Positions 1-9,925 of a stretch of DNA of 64,000 nucleotides are shown here, one piece after another. Source of the DNA: Symbiodinium natans (taxonomy: Eukaryota; Sar; Dinophyceae; Suessiales; Symbiodiniaceae); assembly GCA_905221605.1 (NCBI GenBank), contig CAJNDS010002111.1:127001-191000 (forward strand), read 5' to 3'. The notes under the pieces were generated by a model that did not search any database, was not told the origin of the DNA, and was given only the letters and a program-made list of their open reading frames with translations. The translations under genes were made by a program, and so were the position numbers. The first letter of the stretch is position 1; each line of letters opens with the position of its first letter.

Positions 1-83
1 GGCTGCGGCAGTGTGTGTTTACCGTTCGCTTTCAGCCCTTGACAAGGCTCGAAGCCTGACACTCCGACGAGATGGTGGTGTTG

Positions 84-236
84 CACTACTATTTGCTTCA
101 GAACCCCCAGAAAGGTTCTTCCTTGTAAGGGTAATGTGGTGATTGCTATTTGCTTAAGAGCCCCAAAACATGTTCTTCCATATAAGGGTTTTTGTGGTGA
201 TTGCGATCTTTGCTTCTTGGGGGGTCCTTAAGCAAA
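84..236. mobile_element. Family C element, rearranged
   Basis: CTATTTGCTTCAGAACCCCC and GCTATTTGCTTAAGAGCCCC in direct order, then GGGGGGTCCTTAAGCAA inverted; two elements may be overlaid. Confidence 0.7.
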
Positions 237-699
237 AAGTTGTGCGCGTGCTCGCTCATCAAACCCAGGATGGGGTACAACATCTCTTGGCTCTGCTTCC
301 TTGCGGCGTCTACATGCGTCCCTATTTACCTTCGCTGCGTCGGGGTGTTAGGCGAGTCCGGAACATCGCGTCGAAAACGGCGAGGACAGAGCCAGAAAAG
401 CAAGGAAGCCACTGCCAAGCAAACAGGGCCCACCAAGTTAGAGAATAAGCCCTAAACCCCAAACCGCAAACCCTAAACCAAGAAAACAGGGCCAATAAAA
501 CAGGGCCCACCAAGTTAGAGAATTAAGCCCAACCCTGAAGCCTAAGCCGAAGGCCTTGTTTCCAATGTCGGCCGACGCTCCGCTCAACCCCAGAAACCTC
601 AGACCCAGTAAAACCCCAAAACCACCAGCAACGTGAACCCTATAACCCCTAGTAACCTATCAACCCTGTGACCTCCATCTCTATGACCGCAAATTTAGT

Positions 700-930
700 A
701 TAACCCCAAAAGTCCTACAAAGCCTACAAGCCCTTATAAGCCCTTATAAGCCTTCTAAGCCCTTGTAAGCCTTATAAGCCCTTATAAGCCTCACAAGCCT
801 TGTAAGCCCTTATAAGCCCTTAGAGCCCTTATAAGCCCTATGCCCTTATAAGCCCTTATAAGCCCTTAATGAGCCCTTATGCCCTGTATAAGGCCTTCAA
901 TAAGCCCTTATAAGCCCTTCTAGGCTCCGC
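700..930 (+). repeat. Decamer AGCCCTTATA tandem repeat
   Basis: About twenty degenerate copies, running into the first CCCTAAA array. The rest of 1-700 holds a degenerate family C copy and Pro/Lys-type CCCTAAA-like sequence without a supported gene. Confidence 0.85.
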
Positions 931-939
931 CCTCCAAAA

Positions 940-1031
940 CCCTAAACCCTAAACCCTAAACCCTAAACCCTAAACCCTAAACCCTAAACCCTAAACCCTA
1001 AACCCTAAACCCTAAACCCTAAACCCTAAAC
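940..1031 (-). repeat. (CCCTAAA)n array
   Basis: About 13 near-perfect tandem heptamers, C-rich strand on plus, adjoining the exon candidate at 1032-1112. Confidence 0.97.
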
Positions 1032-1112
1032 CCCTTTCTTGGTGCATCTCGGGCACCCAGTTTCATGGCAAGCGTCTCGGGCCCTGCCAAGATCGACTGC
1101 AAGCTTTCGGAG
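1032..1112 (-). CDS. Candidate exon, flanked by CCCTAAA and TTTAGGG arrays
   Basis: Minus strand: CCAAG acceptor, then exactly 27 open codons beginning LRKLAVDLGRARDACHETG, then donor GTTTAGGG, which is the first unit of the adjacent array. Phase 0 at both ends. The plus strand is also open (reads PSFMASVSGPAKIDCKLSEL), so strand is not certain; the minus reading has both splice sites and matches the neighbouring minus exons. Confidence 0.42.
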
Positions 1113-1139
1113 CTTGGCGTTCGGGGGTTTAGGGTCGGT

Positions 1140-2115
1140 TTCGGGTTTAGGTTTAGGGTTTAGGGTTTAGGGTTCAGGGTTTCGGGTTTCGGGTTTAGGG
1201 CTTAGGGTTTAGGGCTTAGGGTTTAGGGCTTAGGCCACCCAGGTCAACGACCAACATGGATTGCTTGGTCCAGCAAGAGGCGCGCCACCAACTTAGCACA
1301 CCCTAAACCTTAAACCCTAAACCCTAAACCCTAAACCTTAAACCCTAAACCCTAAGCCCTAAACCCTATACCCTATACCCTAAACCCTAAACCCTAAACC
1401 CTAAACCCTAAACCCTAAACCCTAAACCTACACCATCATCTACACCTGCAAGCTCTCCGGCCTGCGACTCCAGGCTGCGGATTTGGGGGACTTCAGAGGG
1501 GACAACAAGGCAGAAGCTGCCGAGGTCTTTAAATCTTAGGAGTTTCAGGGCTTTGTTTAGGGTTTAGGGTTTGGGGTTTGGGGTTTGGGGTTTAGGGTTT
1601 AGGGTTTAGGTGTGTACAGGCTGGAGTCAAAGCAGCAGCCCCGAACCCGAAACAGTGCAACCCGCCCACCCCACCCCCGCCTGTGCCAGCACTTGGGCTT
1701 GGGCTCTTGTCCTTCCCAATGGCCGTGATTCGGGGTTATCAGGGTGAGGGTTGTTGGGGTATTAGGCTTTAGGGTTTAGGGTTTAGGGTTTAGGGTCCCT
1801 AAAACCGAAACCCTCAACCCCCCCAGACCAGTCAGGGGTCGTGTCGGGGCGGGCTTAGGAAGCTCCTGTTCAGAGACCAGGCTGTGAGGCTTAAGGCACC
1901 TTAAGCTCCTCACTGCTGAGCCCCGTAAACTACTCAAAGCCCCAAAGCCGAAACCCTAAACGCGTCCTGGGGCGTGGACGGCGAGGCTGCCGGACCTTGG
2001 GAGCCTGGGATTAGGCCGGGTTTAGGGTTTAGGGTTTAGGGTTCAGGGTTTAGGGTTTAGGGTTTAGGGTTTAGGGTTCAGGGTTCAGGGTTTAGGGCTT
2101 AGGGTTTAGGGTTTA
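1140..2115. repeat. Cluster of alternating TTTAGGG and CCCTAAA arrays
   Basis: TTTAGGG at 1140-1232, 1553-1610, 1768-1795 and 2018-2115; CCCTAAA at 1301-1428. Variants TTCGGG, CTTAGGG and TTTGGGG are frequent. Confidence 0.93.
1446..1526 (-). CDS. Candidate exon
   Basis: Minus strand: acceptor TTTAAAG, then a frame reading LGSFCLVVPSEVPQIRSLES and on to QAGELA, then donor G|GTGTAGATG. Flanked left by CCCTAAA and right by TTTAGGG repeats. Between this and 1112 a further short open piece (about 1250-1300, reading LVARLLLDQAIHV on the minus strand) may be another exon. The plus strand is also open here. Confidence 0.42.
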
Positions 2116-2484
2116 CGCGCAGGAATCCTGCATGCGAACCAAGGCCTGTGGGCAAACCTATTAGTAGCTTTTCGCTTCGGGGCCTATGAGACCCCCTTCG
2201 AAAGCCCACAATGGGGGACACTTTGGATCCCTACAATGACACCTGCATATAGGGTTTCATCGATGCTTCACATTCAACCCAACTCAGCAGCGCAGACTAC
2301 TGAGAGAGTCTGAGAGATGAGACTTAAATGATAGGTTTTAGGGTTTCACGTGTTATCAGAAGCCCCAAGTCCCGAAGAAACCCTAGATTCTTAAGCTCCC
2401 CGATTCCCTTCCCCCCCCCCCCCAAAAAAAAAAAAAAAAACTAAGCCATGACCCCCTGAACCCAAAAATCACACTAAACCCGAA

Positions 2485-2848
2485 ACCCTGAACCCTAAAC
2501 CCTAAACCCTAAGCCCGAAACCCGAAACCCTAAACCCTAAACCCTAAACCCCCGCGGCACCTCGCCGCTTGAGCAGGCCCTGCCAGCTTCCTCCACTGCC
2601 CTCTGCGAAGGAGGCAGCCGCCTCCTGGAGCCCAATGGCCTCCCAGGGATATCTTTGGGAGGGGGGAGGGTAGGGTTTAGGGTTTAGGGTTTAGGGTTCA
2701 GGGTTCAGGGTTCAGGGTTCAGGGTTCAGGGTTCAGGGTTCAGGGTTCAGGGTTCAGGGTTCAGGGTTCAGGGTTCAGGATTCAGGGTTTAGGGTTTAGG
2801 GTTTAGGGCTTCGGGTTTAGGGTTTAAGGTTTATGGTTTAGGGTGTAT
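2485..2848. repeat. CCCTAAA array, exon island, TTTAGGG/TTCAGGG array
   Basis: CCCTAAA at 2485-2550. From 2697 to 2780 about twelve units are the homogeneous variant TTCAGGG, returning to TTTAGGG at the right edge. Confidence 0.93.
2561..2652 (-). CDS. Candidate exon
   Basis: Minus strand: acceptor CCAAAG, then YPWEAIGLQEAAASFAEGSG and on to SWQGLLKRR, then donor GAG|GTGCCG; the length is 1+90+1 bp. It lies between a CCCTAAA array (2485-2550) and a TTTAGGG/TTCAGGG array (2670-2848). Confidence 0.5.
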
Positions 2849-3084
2849 AGAAGGGAAGCTCGCTTGTGCTAAGAGCACCCGGGCCGCTCACCCCAACCAC
2901 CCAAACTATTCTCATTTAGGCTTTAGGGTTCCCCCCCCCAAACCCCCCTCAAGGGGGGCTTTCTTGCTTTTTACTTCTTGCCGTTTTGTAGGAGAGGAAT
3001 GTACTAGCTATTGGCCGGTATTCTGGCTCTTGTGTTCGAGAGGAACTGGAGCTGAGGAGCCTAAGGGACTGCCCAGTCTCCGGA

Positions 3085-3156
3085 CTAAGGGAGTTCCGAG
3101 GCCCTCCCGAAAACCCGGAGTGCCTGCTGCCTCAGCTGGAAGAGCACGGACTCCAC
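3085..3156 (-). CDS. Candidate terminal exon
   Basis: Minus strand: acceptor GTCAAG, then KVESVLFQLRQQALRVFGRA (numbering from the preceding Lys codon) and a TAG stop at 3085-3087. The helix-like composition resembles the other coiled-coil exons. No partner exon has been proved. Confidence 0.42.
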   Translation of the reverse strand: MESVLFQLRQQALRVFGRASELP

Positions 3157-3493
3157 CTTGACTCTGGGGTTTATGGGTTGAGGGTTTCGGGTTTAGGGTT
3201 TACGTTCGATGATGGGAGCCTTCCCCTATAGTTCAGGGTCTGACAACATGCATAAAGAGGGCCCAACAATTCAGATCAACCTCAGAGGCAGGAGCCCAGA
3301 GCATTCCTGAAACCAAGCTGTACCTGGTAGGGTTTCTGGCCTGGGGGCTGTGCAGGGCCTTACCTGGCCATCAAGGGGAACTTTGGGCAGTCCTCTTGTG
3401 GTGTCAGATCCTTTTTGTTAGCAGGAGGAGGTTGGAGAGGCTTGAATCTGGAATCTGAAAACCTTCAATCCTACACCCTGGCCGTACCTGCAG

Positions 3494-3722
3494 CAGATGG
3501 CCGAAGAGATCGCGCAGAGCTGGGTCCTTCAGCCGGGTCGCTCAGGGTAACGGGCGGCACGGGATTGGGATATGTACTCATTCTATACAGGTTGAGGGTC
3601 GGGTTGAGATAACTTATCTCTGGCCCGAGGTCGGCGGCAAATATATGTTTGAGATGCTTTTGAAACAGCAACTGCAGCAAGCTTTCACCCCCACGCAGAA
3701 CCACTCAAGCCTAAATCCCTGA
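3494..3722 (+). CDS. Two candidate exons on the plus strand
   Basis: First: CTGCAG acceptor, QMAEEIAQSW (3494-3523), donor TGG|GTCCTT. Second: acceptor TTCTATACAG at 3590, then VEGRVEITYLWPEVGGKYMF and on to EMLLKQQLQQAFTPTQ, open to TGA at 3722, where CCCTAAA repeats start. Both junctions are phase 0 and the joined peptide is fluent. The exact 3' end of the second exon is unknown. No family is assigned. Confidence 0.52.
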
Positions 3723-3842
3723 ACCCCTAAACCCTAAACCCTAAACCCTAAACCCTAAACCCTAAACCCTAAATCCCTGAACCCCTAAACTCCTCGATCT
3801 TCACTTCGAGACCGAGAGTCTTCTCTGCATCTTGACCTTCAG

Positions 3843-3959
3843 CAGGGGCTTCTGAATGAAAACAGAAGGCTCCCCAGAACCATCTCATCTGTTTCTGTGC
3901 AAAATGATTGCAGTTTTGTGGGTCCAACCACATCCTGGGATCCCCCACAGGATTTGGAT
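3843..3959 (+). CDS. Candidate exon, same gene as 3494-3722
   Basis: Acceptor GACCTTCAG at 3842, then 39 open codons beginning QGLLNENRRLPRTISSVSVQ and ending WDPPQDLD, then donor GAT|GTAGGA. It follows the plus-strand exons at 3.5-3.7 kb across a short CCCTAAA array (3723-3788). Confidence 0.5.
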
Positions 3960-4223
3960 GTAGGATTGGGCTGTATGAGTAGGATTAGTTGTAGGGGCCT
4001 TTCCCTTCATTTCTCCCAAAAACATCTCCGGTTTTGAAATCGGGGCCCTCACTGGGCCTTACAACGCCGAAGCCCCAAAAAGGGCCGAGTCTACCCGCTA
4101 CCCCTTTCCGAAGAGGGTTTAGGGTTCAGGGTTTAGGGCTTAGGGTTTAGGGATGTTTTCACGCCCTCGCCTGGCACACCCGAAACCCTAAACCCAGCCA
4201 AGACCGAAAGCCCAGCTAATATT

Positions 4224-4393
4224 AGGGGCCTGAATAATTAGAACAGGATTTTGGGTGGTTATTGTAGCATAAACATAAAGGGATCATGGGGGAATATTGC
4301 TAGTCCACAGAAGCCACTAAACCCAAAACCCTAAACCCTGAACCCTGAACCCTAAACCCTAAACCCTAGTTATTCCGAGCCCCTACAGTAGGC
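4224..4393. mobile_element. Family D element interrupted by a CCCTAAA array
   Basis: Left part GGGGCCTGAATAATTAGAAC matches 38156-38275. The right end TTATTCCGAGCCCCTACAG also matches, but a CCCTAAA array (4316-4370) lies between, where the intact copy has only about 15 bp. Confidence 0.82.
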
Positions 4394-4400
4394 CCCCCAG

Positions 4401-4463
4401 CGCAGCCGCCGCAAAGCCGACGCCGAGGCCTTGCGCAAGGCCGAGGGGAGGCCCAGAGAGCCG
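4401..4463 (+). CDS. Candidate coiled-coil-like exon
   Basis: After CCCCCCAG the plus strand reads RSRRKADAEALRKAEGRPRE, an Arg/Ala/Glu-rich helical sequence, then runs into CCCTAAA repeats. It abuts the end of a family D element at about 4393. No clear donor. Confidence 0.4.
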
Positions 4464-4786
4464 AACCCTAAACCCTAAACCCTAAACCCCAAACCCCAAA
4501 CCCCAAACCCTAAACCCTGAACCCTACCCCTTAGGAGCTTCGGCGCAAAAAAAAGGACAGGGATGGTACAGGGAACCAGAACATTTTTATTTAGGAACCC
4601 CTAAGTTAAGCCCTAACATATGTAGAGTTTAGGGTTTCGGGTTTCGGGTTTAGGGCTTATAGGGTTTAGGGTTTAGGATTTAGGGCTTATAGGGTTTAGG
4701 GAGATTCCGCTACGGAACCAGAAGAAAACACAGCAAGGCCTGCGTCGTGGACCGCGCCGAGGCGCTGAGTTCCACCAGGGCCTTGC

Positions 4787-4812
4787 GGCACGCGCGCACG
4801 CGCGCACGCGCG
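4787..4812. other. Alternating purine-pyrimidine (GCACGC)n tract
   Basis: 26 bp of CG/CA alternation next to a palindrome; Z-DNA prone by composition. Confidence 0.8.
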
Positions 4813-5046
4813 AGGCTTTTGGGGGCTCCTTTCCTTCGCTTGGGGCTGTTCAAGGCTTTAGGGTGTTGGGGTTTAGGGTTTAGGGTTTAGGGTTGAGGGT
4901 TGAGGGTTTTTGGGCTTTAGGGTTTAGGGTGAAGATGGGTGAAGGGGTTCAAGAGTTCTGGTTTCGAGTCTTGGGGGTTCGGTTTGTCAAAGGGTAGCAC
5001 AAGCGGTTAGGGAGCTTTGTGTCTTGGGCTTTTTTGGGGGGTCGTA

Positions 5047-5152
5047 CTTGGAGGTTCATGGGTATACGTAGGGTTATAAGTATGGTAGTTAGACTTACAA
5101 CCCCAGCTAGGGCACTTCTAACCCTACTTATAACTACCCATGAACCTCCAAG
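5047..5152. mobile_element. Family A inverted-repeat element (MITE-like)
   Basis: Ends TACTTGGAGGTTCATGGGTA and its inverted copy TGAACCTCCAAGTA; about 105 bp and largely palindromic, with AGGGTTATAAGTATGGTAG inside. Confidence 0.9.
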
Positions 5153-5518
5153 TAGGGCCTTAGGGCGGGTCACCCTGCAACCGGCACCCTCTGCGCACCC
5201 CTGGGCTCGAAGCACCCCAAAAAACCAAGAGTTAAACCCTAAACCCCAAACCCCAAACCCTAAACCCTAATTTAAACTCTTACATAACTCTGGAGGCCGT
5301 CGGAAGGGCCACTGGAAGGCATCCTCCTCTTCTTCTCAGAATGCAGAAAATGTAAAGGTTTACCCTCATCTACTTGGAGGTCGTGGCAGATGAGGGTTTA
5401 GGGTTTAGGGTTTAGGGTTCAGGGTTTAGGGTTTAGGGTTTCGGGTTTAGGGTTTCGGGTTTCGGGTTTCGGGTGTCGGGTTTCGGGCTTAGGGTTTAGG
5501 GTTTAGGGTTTAGGGTTT

Positions 5519-5625
5519 AGGAGGTTCATAGGTAGCTATAAGTAGGGTTGTAAGTGCCTTAAGTGGGGTTCTTGGCATCACTACCATACTTGTAGCCCTA
5601 CTTATACTACCGATGAACCTCCAAG
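5519..5625. mobile_element. Family A element
   Basis: Left end abuts a TTTAGGG array (TTTAGGAGGTTCATAGG); right end CGATGAACCTCCAAGTAGG. Confidence 0.87.
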
Positions 5626-5632
5626 TAGGAGT

Positions 5633-5696
5633 AACTTGGAATAAGAAGGGTGCCCTTTTTTGGTTCACAAAGGCGGGGCCTACTCTGGGCCCTAGT
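5633..5696. mobile_element. Family L element
   Basis: AATAAGAAGGGTGCCCTTTT to GGGCCTACTCTGGGCC. Diverged relatives at 22235-22300 and 27970-28062. Confidence 0.62.
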
Positions 5697-5870
5697 CATC
5701 ACCGAAACCCCTATAAAAGCCAGGTGCACGTCGTCAGAACCATCCTGGAACTCAGCCGATCTCTTCGCTTCGCTTTCGGGGATTCGAAGGACTTGGCATT
5801 GGAGGTTGGCCGTAGATTGGGCTACGGCGCAGCGGGTTTCCCCAAGCCCCAATGTGGTTGTTCTGAACTG

Positions 5871-6025
5871 CCCAGAGAGCCCAATACCCCTTAATTAAGG
5901 AATATACCTTAAATTCAATTAGGGTCCGGATTTAATTTAGGCAGTTTTTGTTTTTTGGTGTATATAAGGAACCTTCATATGGTTTAAGGTATATTCCTTT
6001 TTTCAGGGGTATTGGGCTCTCTGGG
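5871..6025. mobile_element. Family E element with long terminal inverted repeats
   Basis: CCCAGAGAGCCCAATACCCC plus AAGGAATATACCTTAAA, mirrored at the right end as TTTAAGGTATATTCC and GGGGTATTGGGCTCTCTGGG. TIRs of about 40 bp; only copy seen. Confidence 0.88.
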
Positions 6026-6278
6026 TATGTGGTCCCCTTCCAAGGAGCTCCGAGTGCGACGCGGTGTAGGGCAACCCAAGCTGGGACAATCAGGCAACTC
6101 TTCCATCCCCATCTTGGCGAAACCCTAAAGCCTAAACCCCAAGGCCTTAAACCCTAAACCCTGCACCCTGAACCCTGAATCCTGAACCCTGAACCCTGAA
6201 CCCTAAACCCTAAACCCTAAACCCTAAACCCTAAAGCCTTAACCCTAGACCCTAGACCCTAGACCCTAAACCCTAAAC

Positions 6279-6349
6279 CCGAAGCGAGTGCTCAGTGCCT
6301 CCTGCAGGGCGGCCCGGGAGACCGCGCCTGTGTCAGCAAGCTCCCAGGT
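6279..6349 (-). CDS. Candidate exon with telomere-repeat donor
   Basis: Minus strand: acceptor AACAACAG, then TWELADTGAVSRAALQEALS and on to TRF, then donor GG|GTTTAGGG (23 codons plus 2 nt). The donor is the first unit of the adjacent CCCTAAA array. A TTTAGGG array starts 25 bp beyond the acceptor side. Confidence 0.55.
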
Positions 6350-6537
6350 CTGTTGTTTTCAAGGCTTGCCATGCGGTTTAGGGTTTAGGGTTTAGGGTTT
6401 AGGGTTTAGGGTTTAGGGTTTAGGGTTAGGGTTTAGGGGTTCAGGGTTCAGGAAAAGACTTGCAAGGCGCGTCGGCGCAGTCACGAGGCTTGGCACCACT
6501 TGTAGCTCCAGGGTTTAGGATCTACAGGGTTTATGTG

Positions 6538-6606
6538 GGGGTTTACGAAACTAAGGGATCCCTTATATGGACCCCCAAAATAGTAGGATTCCCTCATAAT
6601 AAGTAC
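6538..6606. mobile_element. Family F element, left part
   Basis: GGGTTTACGAAACTAAGGGA, then CCCCAAAATAGTAGGATTCC shared with 30332-30500. Confidence 0.72.
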
Positions 6607-6609
6607 CAC

Positions 6610-8280
6610 AGCGCCACTGCAGCTGTGCATCTCGCCCTAGAGCGCTCTGGGGCATGTGTTGCATTTGGCGTTTTTACGCCTCACCACACCCTGCGCTTTT
6701 GACAGCGCCTCTTCTTTCTTTTCACGTGCTGCCTCTAACCACCTACGGGCCTAGGTTGTGTTGCAGATACAGTTTCCTGATGAAGAGGACTGATGTTTTT
6801 CTACGCTCGGGATTCCCTTTTACTTTTCTGTGGGCTAGTTATAAGAAGGCTTCTAAGTGCCCTAAGACCATACAGATCCGAACACTACACATGCGCTCCC
6901 CTAGGCCCTGAACCCTAAACCCCAAACCCCAAACCCTAAACCCTATGGCCTATAGGTGCCGAGACAGACGAGGATGCCGCCACCGAGGCGGCCATCGTGG
7001 TGCTCGTCTGGTCACTCATGGCCAATTGAGAGCTTCTGGGGTTTAGGGTTTAGGCTTTGGAATTTGGGAATTGCTGGTTTGAAGGTCTGGGCATTTGGGG
7101 TTTAGGGTTTAGGGCTTAGGGTCTGGAATTTTGGAATTGCTGGTTTGAGGGTCTGGGCGTTGAGGCCGACAATGCAAAAAAACAATGCATCTAGCAGTTT
7201 CTGATTTCGGCTCGAGTCGGATGGTGTGACAAGTGAGGTGGCATCATGGGGCTGCCTTTGGCAATCAACTAAAAAAGGTCTGGAAGTTGGATGTAAGTAG
7301 ACCTGACTTTCCAAACCATTCGTCGGTGGCCCGATTCCCGTTCGTGCTACAAGTAGACTCTTCGCGCAACGGCTACGCTTGAGCTGAAAGAATGGTGAAC
7401 GCTTGACATCACTTCTCCACCCTGAACGGGCCTAGCATTCCAGAACACACAACAGCGACAGCAAGGAACTCGAAAAGCACTGTCGAGCTGACAGTTTCCG
7501 GTAGCAGGGTGCGTCCTGAAGATGGTCATGACTCTTCTGCGCTGCGTTCGTACATGCTCTCGCCTCCGTTGATGTCTCTTAGTTTCTCAGTGTCTCTTAG
7601 AGTGGGCGGGTGAGAGGATGCGTGGATGGGTGAGTGGATGCGTGGTTGAGGGCGCGGCTATGTGGCTGATGCTTTTGCAACAAAAAACGAAGGGTAGCAT
7701 TCGACGTCTACACATGTCGGCGAATTTCTGCAAACGAGGGCAGCAGCAAGAACTGCAGAACATCTCATCAGTCGACCCAGGTTTAGCTGCGTCTAGCGGC
7801 ATTCAAAAAAACAAAGGACCAAGACATGTGTCCTGCCTTCCTGCCCCGCTTTCTCAATTGGATGCAAATGCACAAGCGCTTGGCGCAACATGGCTAATCT
7901 TCGGTACTGTCTTACCAGTCATGCCAATACGAAAGAAATCGCTGGAAAGATGTTGACAGCTGTCGGCGACGTGCCACTCTGGACAGTACCGAAAGGAAAA
8001 ATCAGGGCGACCGGAGTCTAGTGACCAGCTCAGTGTAACAAAAACGAAAGACATTGTTTGCACTGTAAACAGCAACTGTTGAGTTGCTCAGCACTAGAAG
8101 CTGCGGTCAACCTGATGTGGGCACACCGCCCCAGCAGCTTACATCTGTCCATCAGCTTTGTATGGAAGTCACCTGGGCTTGTGGGATGCAACGCCAAGTT
8201 TCCTGAGGCCTAGAGTGGGCCTGGAGCTTCATGAGGGGCAAATTTGTGTGGTATTTACCCTAAACCCTAAACCCTAAACC
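6610..8280. other. No supported gene
   Basis: Mixed sequence with a few TTTAGGG units (7038-7110) and a CCCTAAA stretch at 8260. Both strands are open in places, none with convincing ends. Confidence 0.5.
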
Positions 8281-8419
8281 TTTGTGAGCCTTGTGGCTAT
8301 TTTTAGTCGATCTGGGTCCAGCTTGCGAAGTCACCCAAATCGAAACGCTTCTCCGAACTTGAAAGCTGCATGGGCACGTGTACAGGCGGTAGAAACAACC
8401 AAAGGTAAAGGCCCCGCAC

Positions 8420-8584
8420 CCAGAAGCCGCTTGTCAAGTGCATACCGTCCCGGGGGGAGGTTCAACTCATCCGATGTTCTGCTACGACTTCAGCATGGAC
8501 CTCGCAGCTACCACAGATGCGGCAGCTACAACTGGCAACGATCCCTGCAATCAACCTGGTGGGTTCTCCGGGTCTGAGACATAG
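8420..8584 (+). CDS. Candidate terminal exon
   Basis: Plus strand, after CGCACCCAG: open frame reading CQVHTVPGGGSTHPMFCYDF, then SMDLAATTDAAATTGNDPCN, ending PGGFSGSET with TAG at 8582-8584. Three cysteines and Thr/Ala-rich composition suggest a secreted or surface segment (inference). The upstream exons are not resolved. Confidence 0.45.
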   Translation, partial: PEAACQVHTVPGGGSTHPMFCYDFSMDLAATTDAAATTGNDPCNQPGGFSGSET

Positions 8585-9099
8585 CATCTTTTGACCGCTG
8601 TGCCGCAGTTAAGCTGCTTGCTTCTATTTTTTCATGCTGGCATCTCCTGGCTCGTGACGTGATGTCCCAACAGCAACTTCTCCCTTTCCCTTTTGCATGC
8701 TTTGATGACCGGTCCCTTCCGATTTAGCAGGAGGCTCGTGAGGTTGATTGCACGTGTGTGCGCAAAAGCAATCAACCTGGCAAGTGAAATCGAGGTGGGT
8801 CTTTTGAGGAATGATATTTGCAGAGTACCACACAGACCCTGAAAGCACGAACCCCTAAACCCAAACGTGCCGCATTTCAGCTCCACGCGAGCTCCGCAGC
8901 CACAAGGGGTGGCCTCGTCCTGATGAGGATCACATTCTTAGAGATAGGCATGGCTAGATGGATGAGGGTCTGGGGTTAGTAAACGATACTCACCTCTTTC
9001 TCCAGAAAATACCCTTAAACAACATGAAATAACAATGTGTGTGCATCCCTTTGGCTTTTCGTCATGAGCACCTAAACCATTCATAATTTCCTCTATACT

Positions 9100-9175
9100 C
9101 CCCTGAGAACCTTAATAAAAATATGCTTAATATCCTCTTGGGTTTCATATAAAAAACAATCCCAAGGGGGAATAT
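9100..9175. mobile_element. Family J element
   Basis: CTATACTCCCCTGAGAACC, then AATATCCTCTTGGGTTTCAT, shared with 19467-19530. Confidence 0.68.
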
Positions 9176-9491
9176 AGTTCTAACGAGGCTACATAGTTAA
9201 GGGTCTCCTCTCAGAGTAACTTGGACAAGGCCCCGAGACTCTCAGCCGCCCGGCTTGCTCAACTTGCGCGCCTGCTTTTTTTCGGGGGTATCCCCTGCAT
9301 GGACATTGGAGGTTCATGGAGGAAAGCTCATGACCTGCCATAAGGTCGGCCTTTGGCCGGCTCAGGTCCTTCGTGCTCCGCAGATTGGGGCGAAAATGAC
9401 TCACGCAGGCTGACAGGTTGTTGTGACCATCGTTGGGATGTAGAGTTTGAGGAGTTTGGAAAATGTGGTGCCAGTCTGAGGCATGAAGCAG

Positions 9492-9803
9492 TCAGGGGTA
9501 TGCCCTGCATTTTACGATTGCAATCTTCAGAATGGCAGCCACAACATCCTGCCAGCCTCCAGTGAGTTGCGCATTAACAAAACGTAACCCCGGTGGGATG
9601 GAAAATTCCCTTGCTGAAAGCACAAAACTTCGGGCGCGAGATACCACCTCAGCATGAAGATTCCCCAAGCCCCAAGTACACTCAATGGAGTATGGGATCG
9701 TTACGATTGTGCGGGTTGTTGGGTCGCTATCCGCATTGGTGCAGGTGGAATCGTCGGAAGGCCCGCTGCTTTCGTCGCCAAGGGACTCCTGGGTCCAGCG
9801 CAA
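9492..9803 (-). CDS. Possible hypothetical frame downstream of the membrane protein
   Basis: A 100-codon minus frame without ATG reads RARSFVLSAREFSIPPGLRF and on to NAQLTGGWQDVVAAILKIAI. It could be a separate gene's exon. The plus strand is also open (9654-9857), so this is weak. Confidence 0.27.
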   Translation of the reverse strand: MRWTQESLGDESSGPSDDSTCTNADSDPTTRTIVTIPYSIECTWGLGNLHAEVVSRARSFVLSAREFSIPPGLRFVNAQLTGGWQDVVAAILKIAIVKCRAYP

Positions 9804-9925
9804 GTCTCTGAGCTGAGATCGAAACAGCCTGCGCGAGCGCGCCTACAGCAGCAGTGACATGCTAAGTAGTGCCACATTCATGATGTAAGTCCCGAGTCTG
9901 TGAGACTGGCCCATCCCCTCGGGTT

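Larger units (their letters stand above)
3722..4930. repeat. Scattered telomere-like arrays
   Basis: CCCTAAA at 3722-3788, 4322-4370 (inside a MITE) and 4464-4525; TTTAGGG at 4115-4152, 4627-4700 and 4870-4930. Confidence 0.9.
5234..6450. repeat. Scattered telomere-like arrays
   Basis: CCCTAAA/CCCCAAA 5234-5270; TTTAGGG 5393-5520; CCCTAAA with CCCTGAA and CCCTAGA variants 6117-6278; TTTAGGG 6374-6450. Confidence 0.9.

Noticed and set aside
940..1031. A chromosome end
   Set aside because: Arrays occur in both orientations throughout the window and are flanked by unique DNA, so they are internal.
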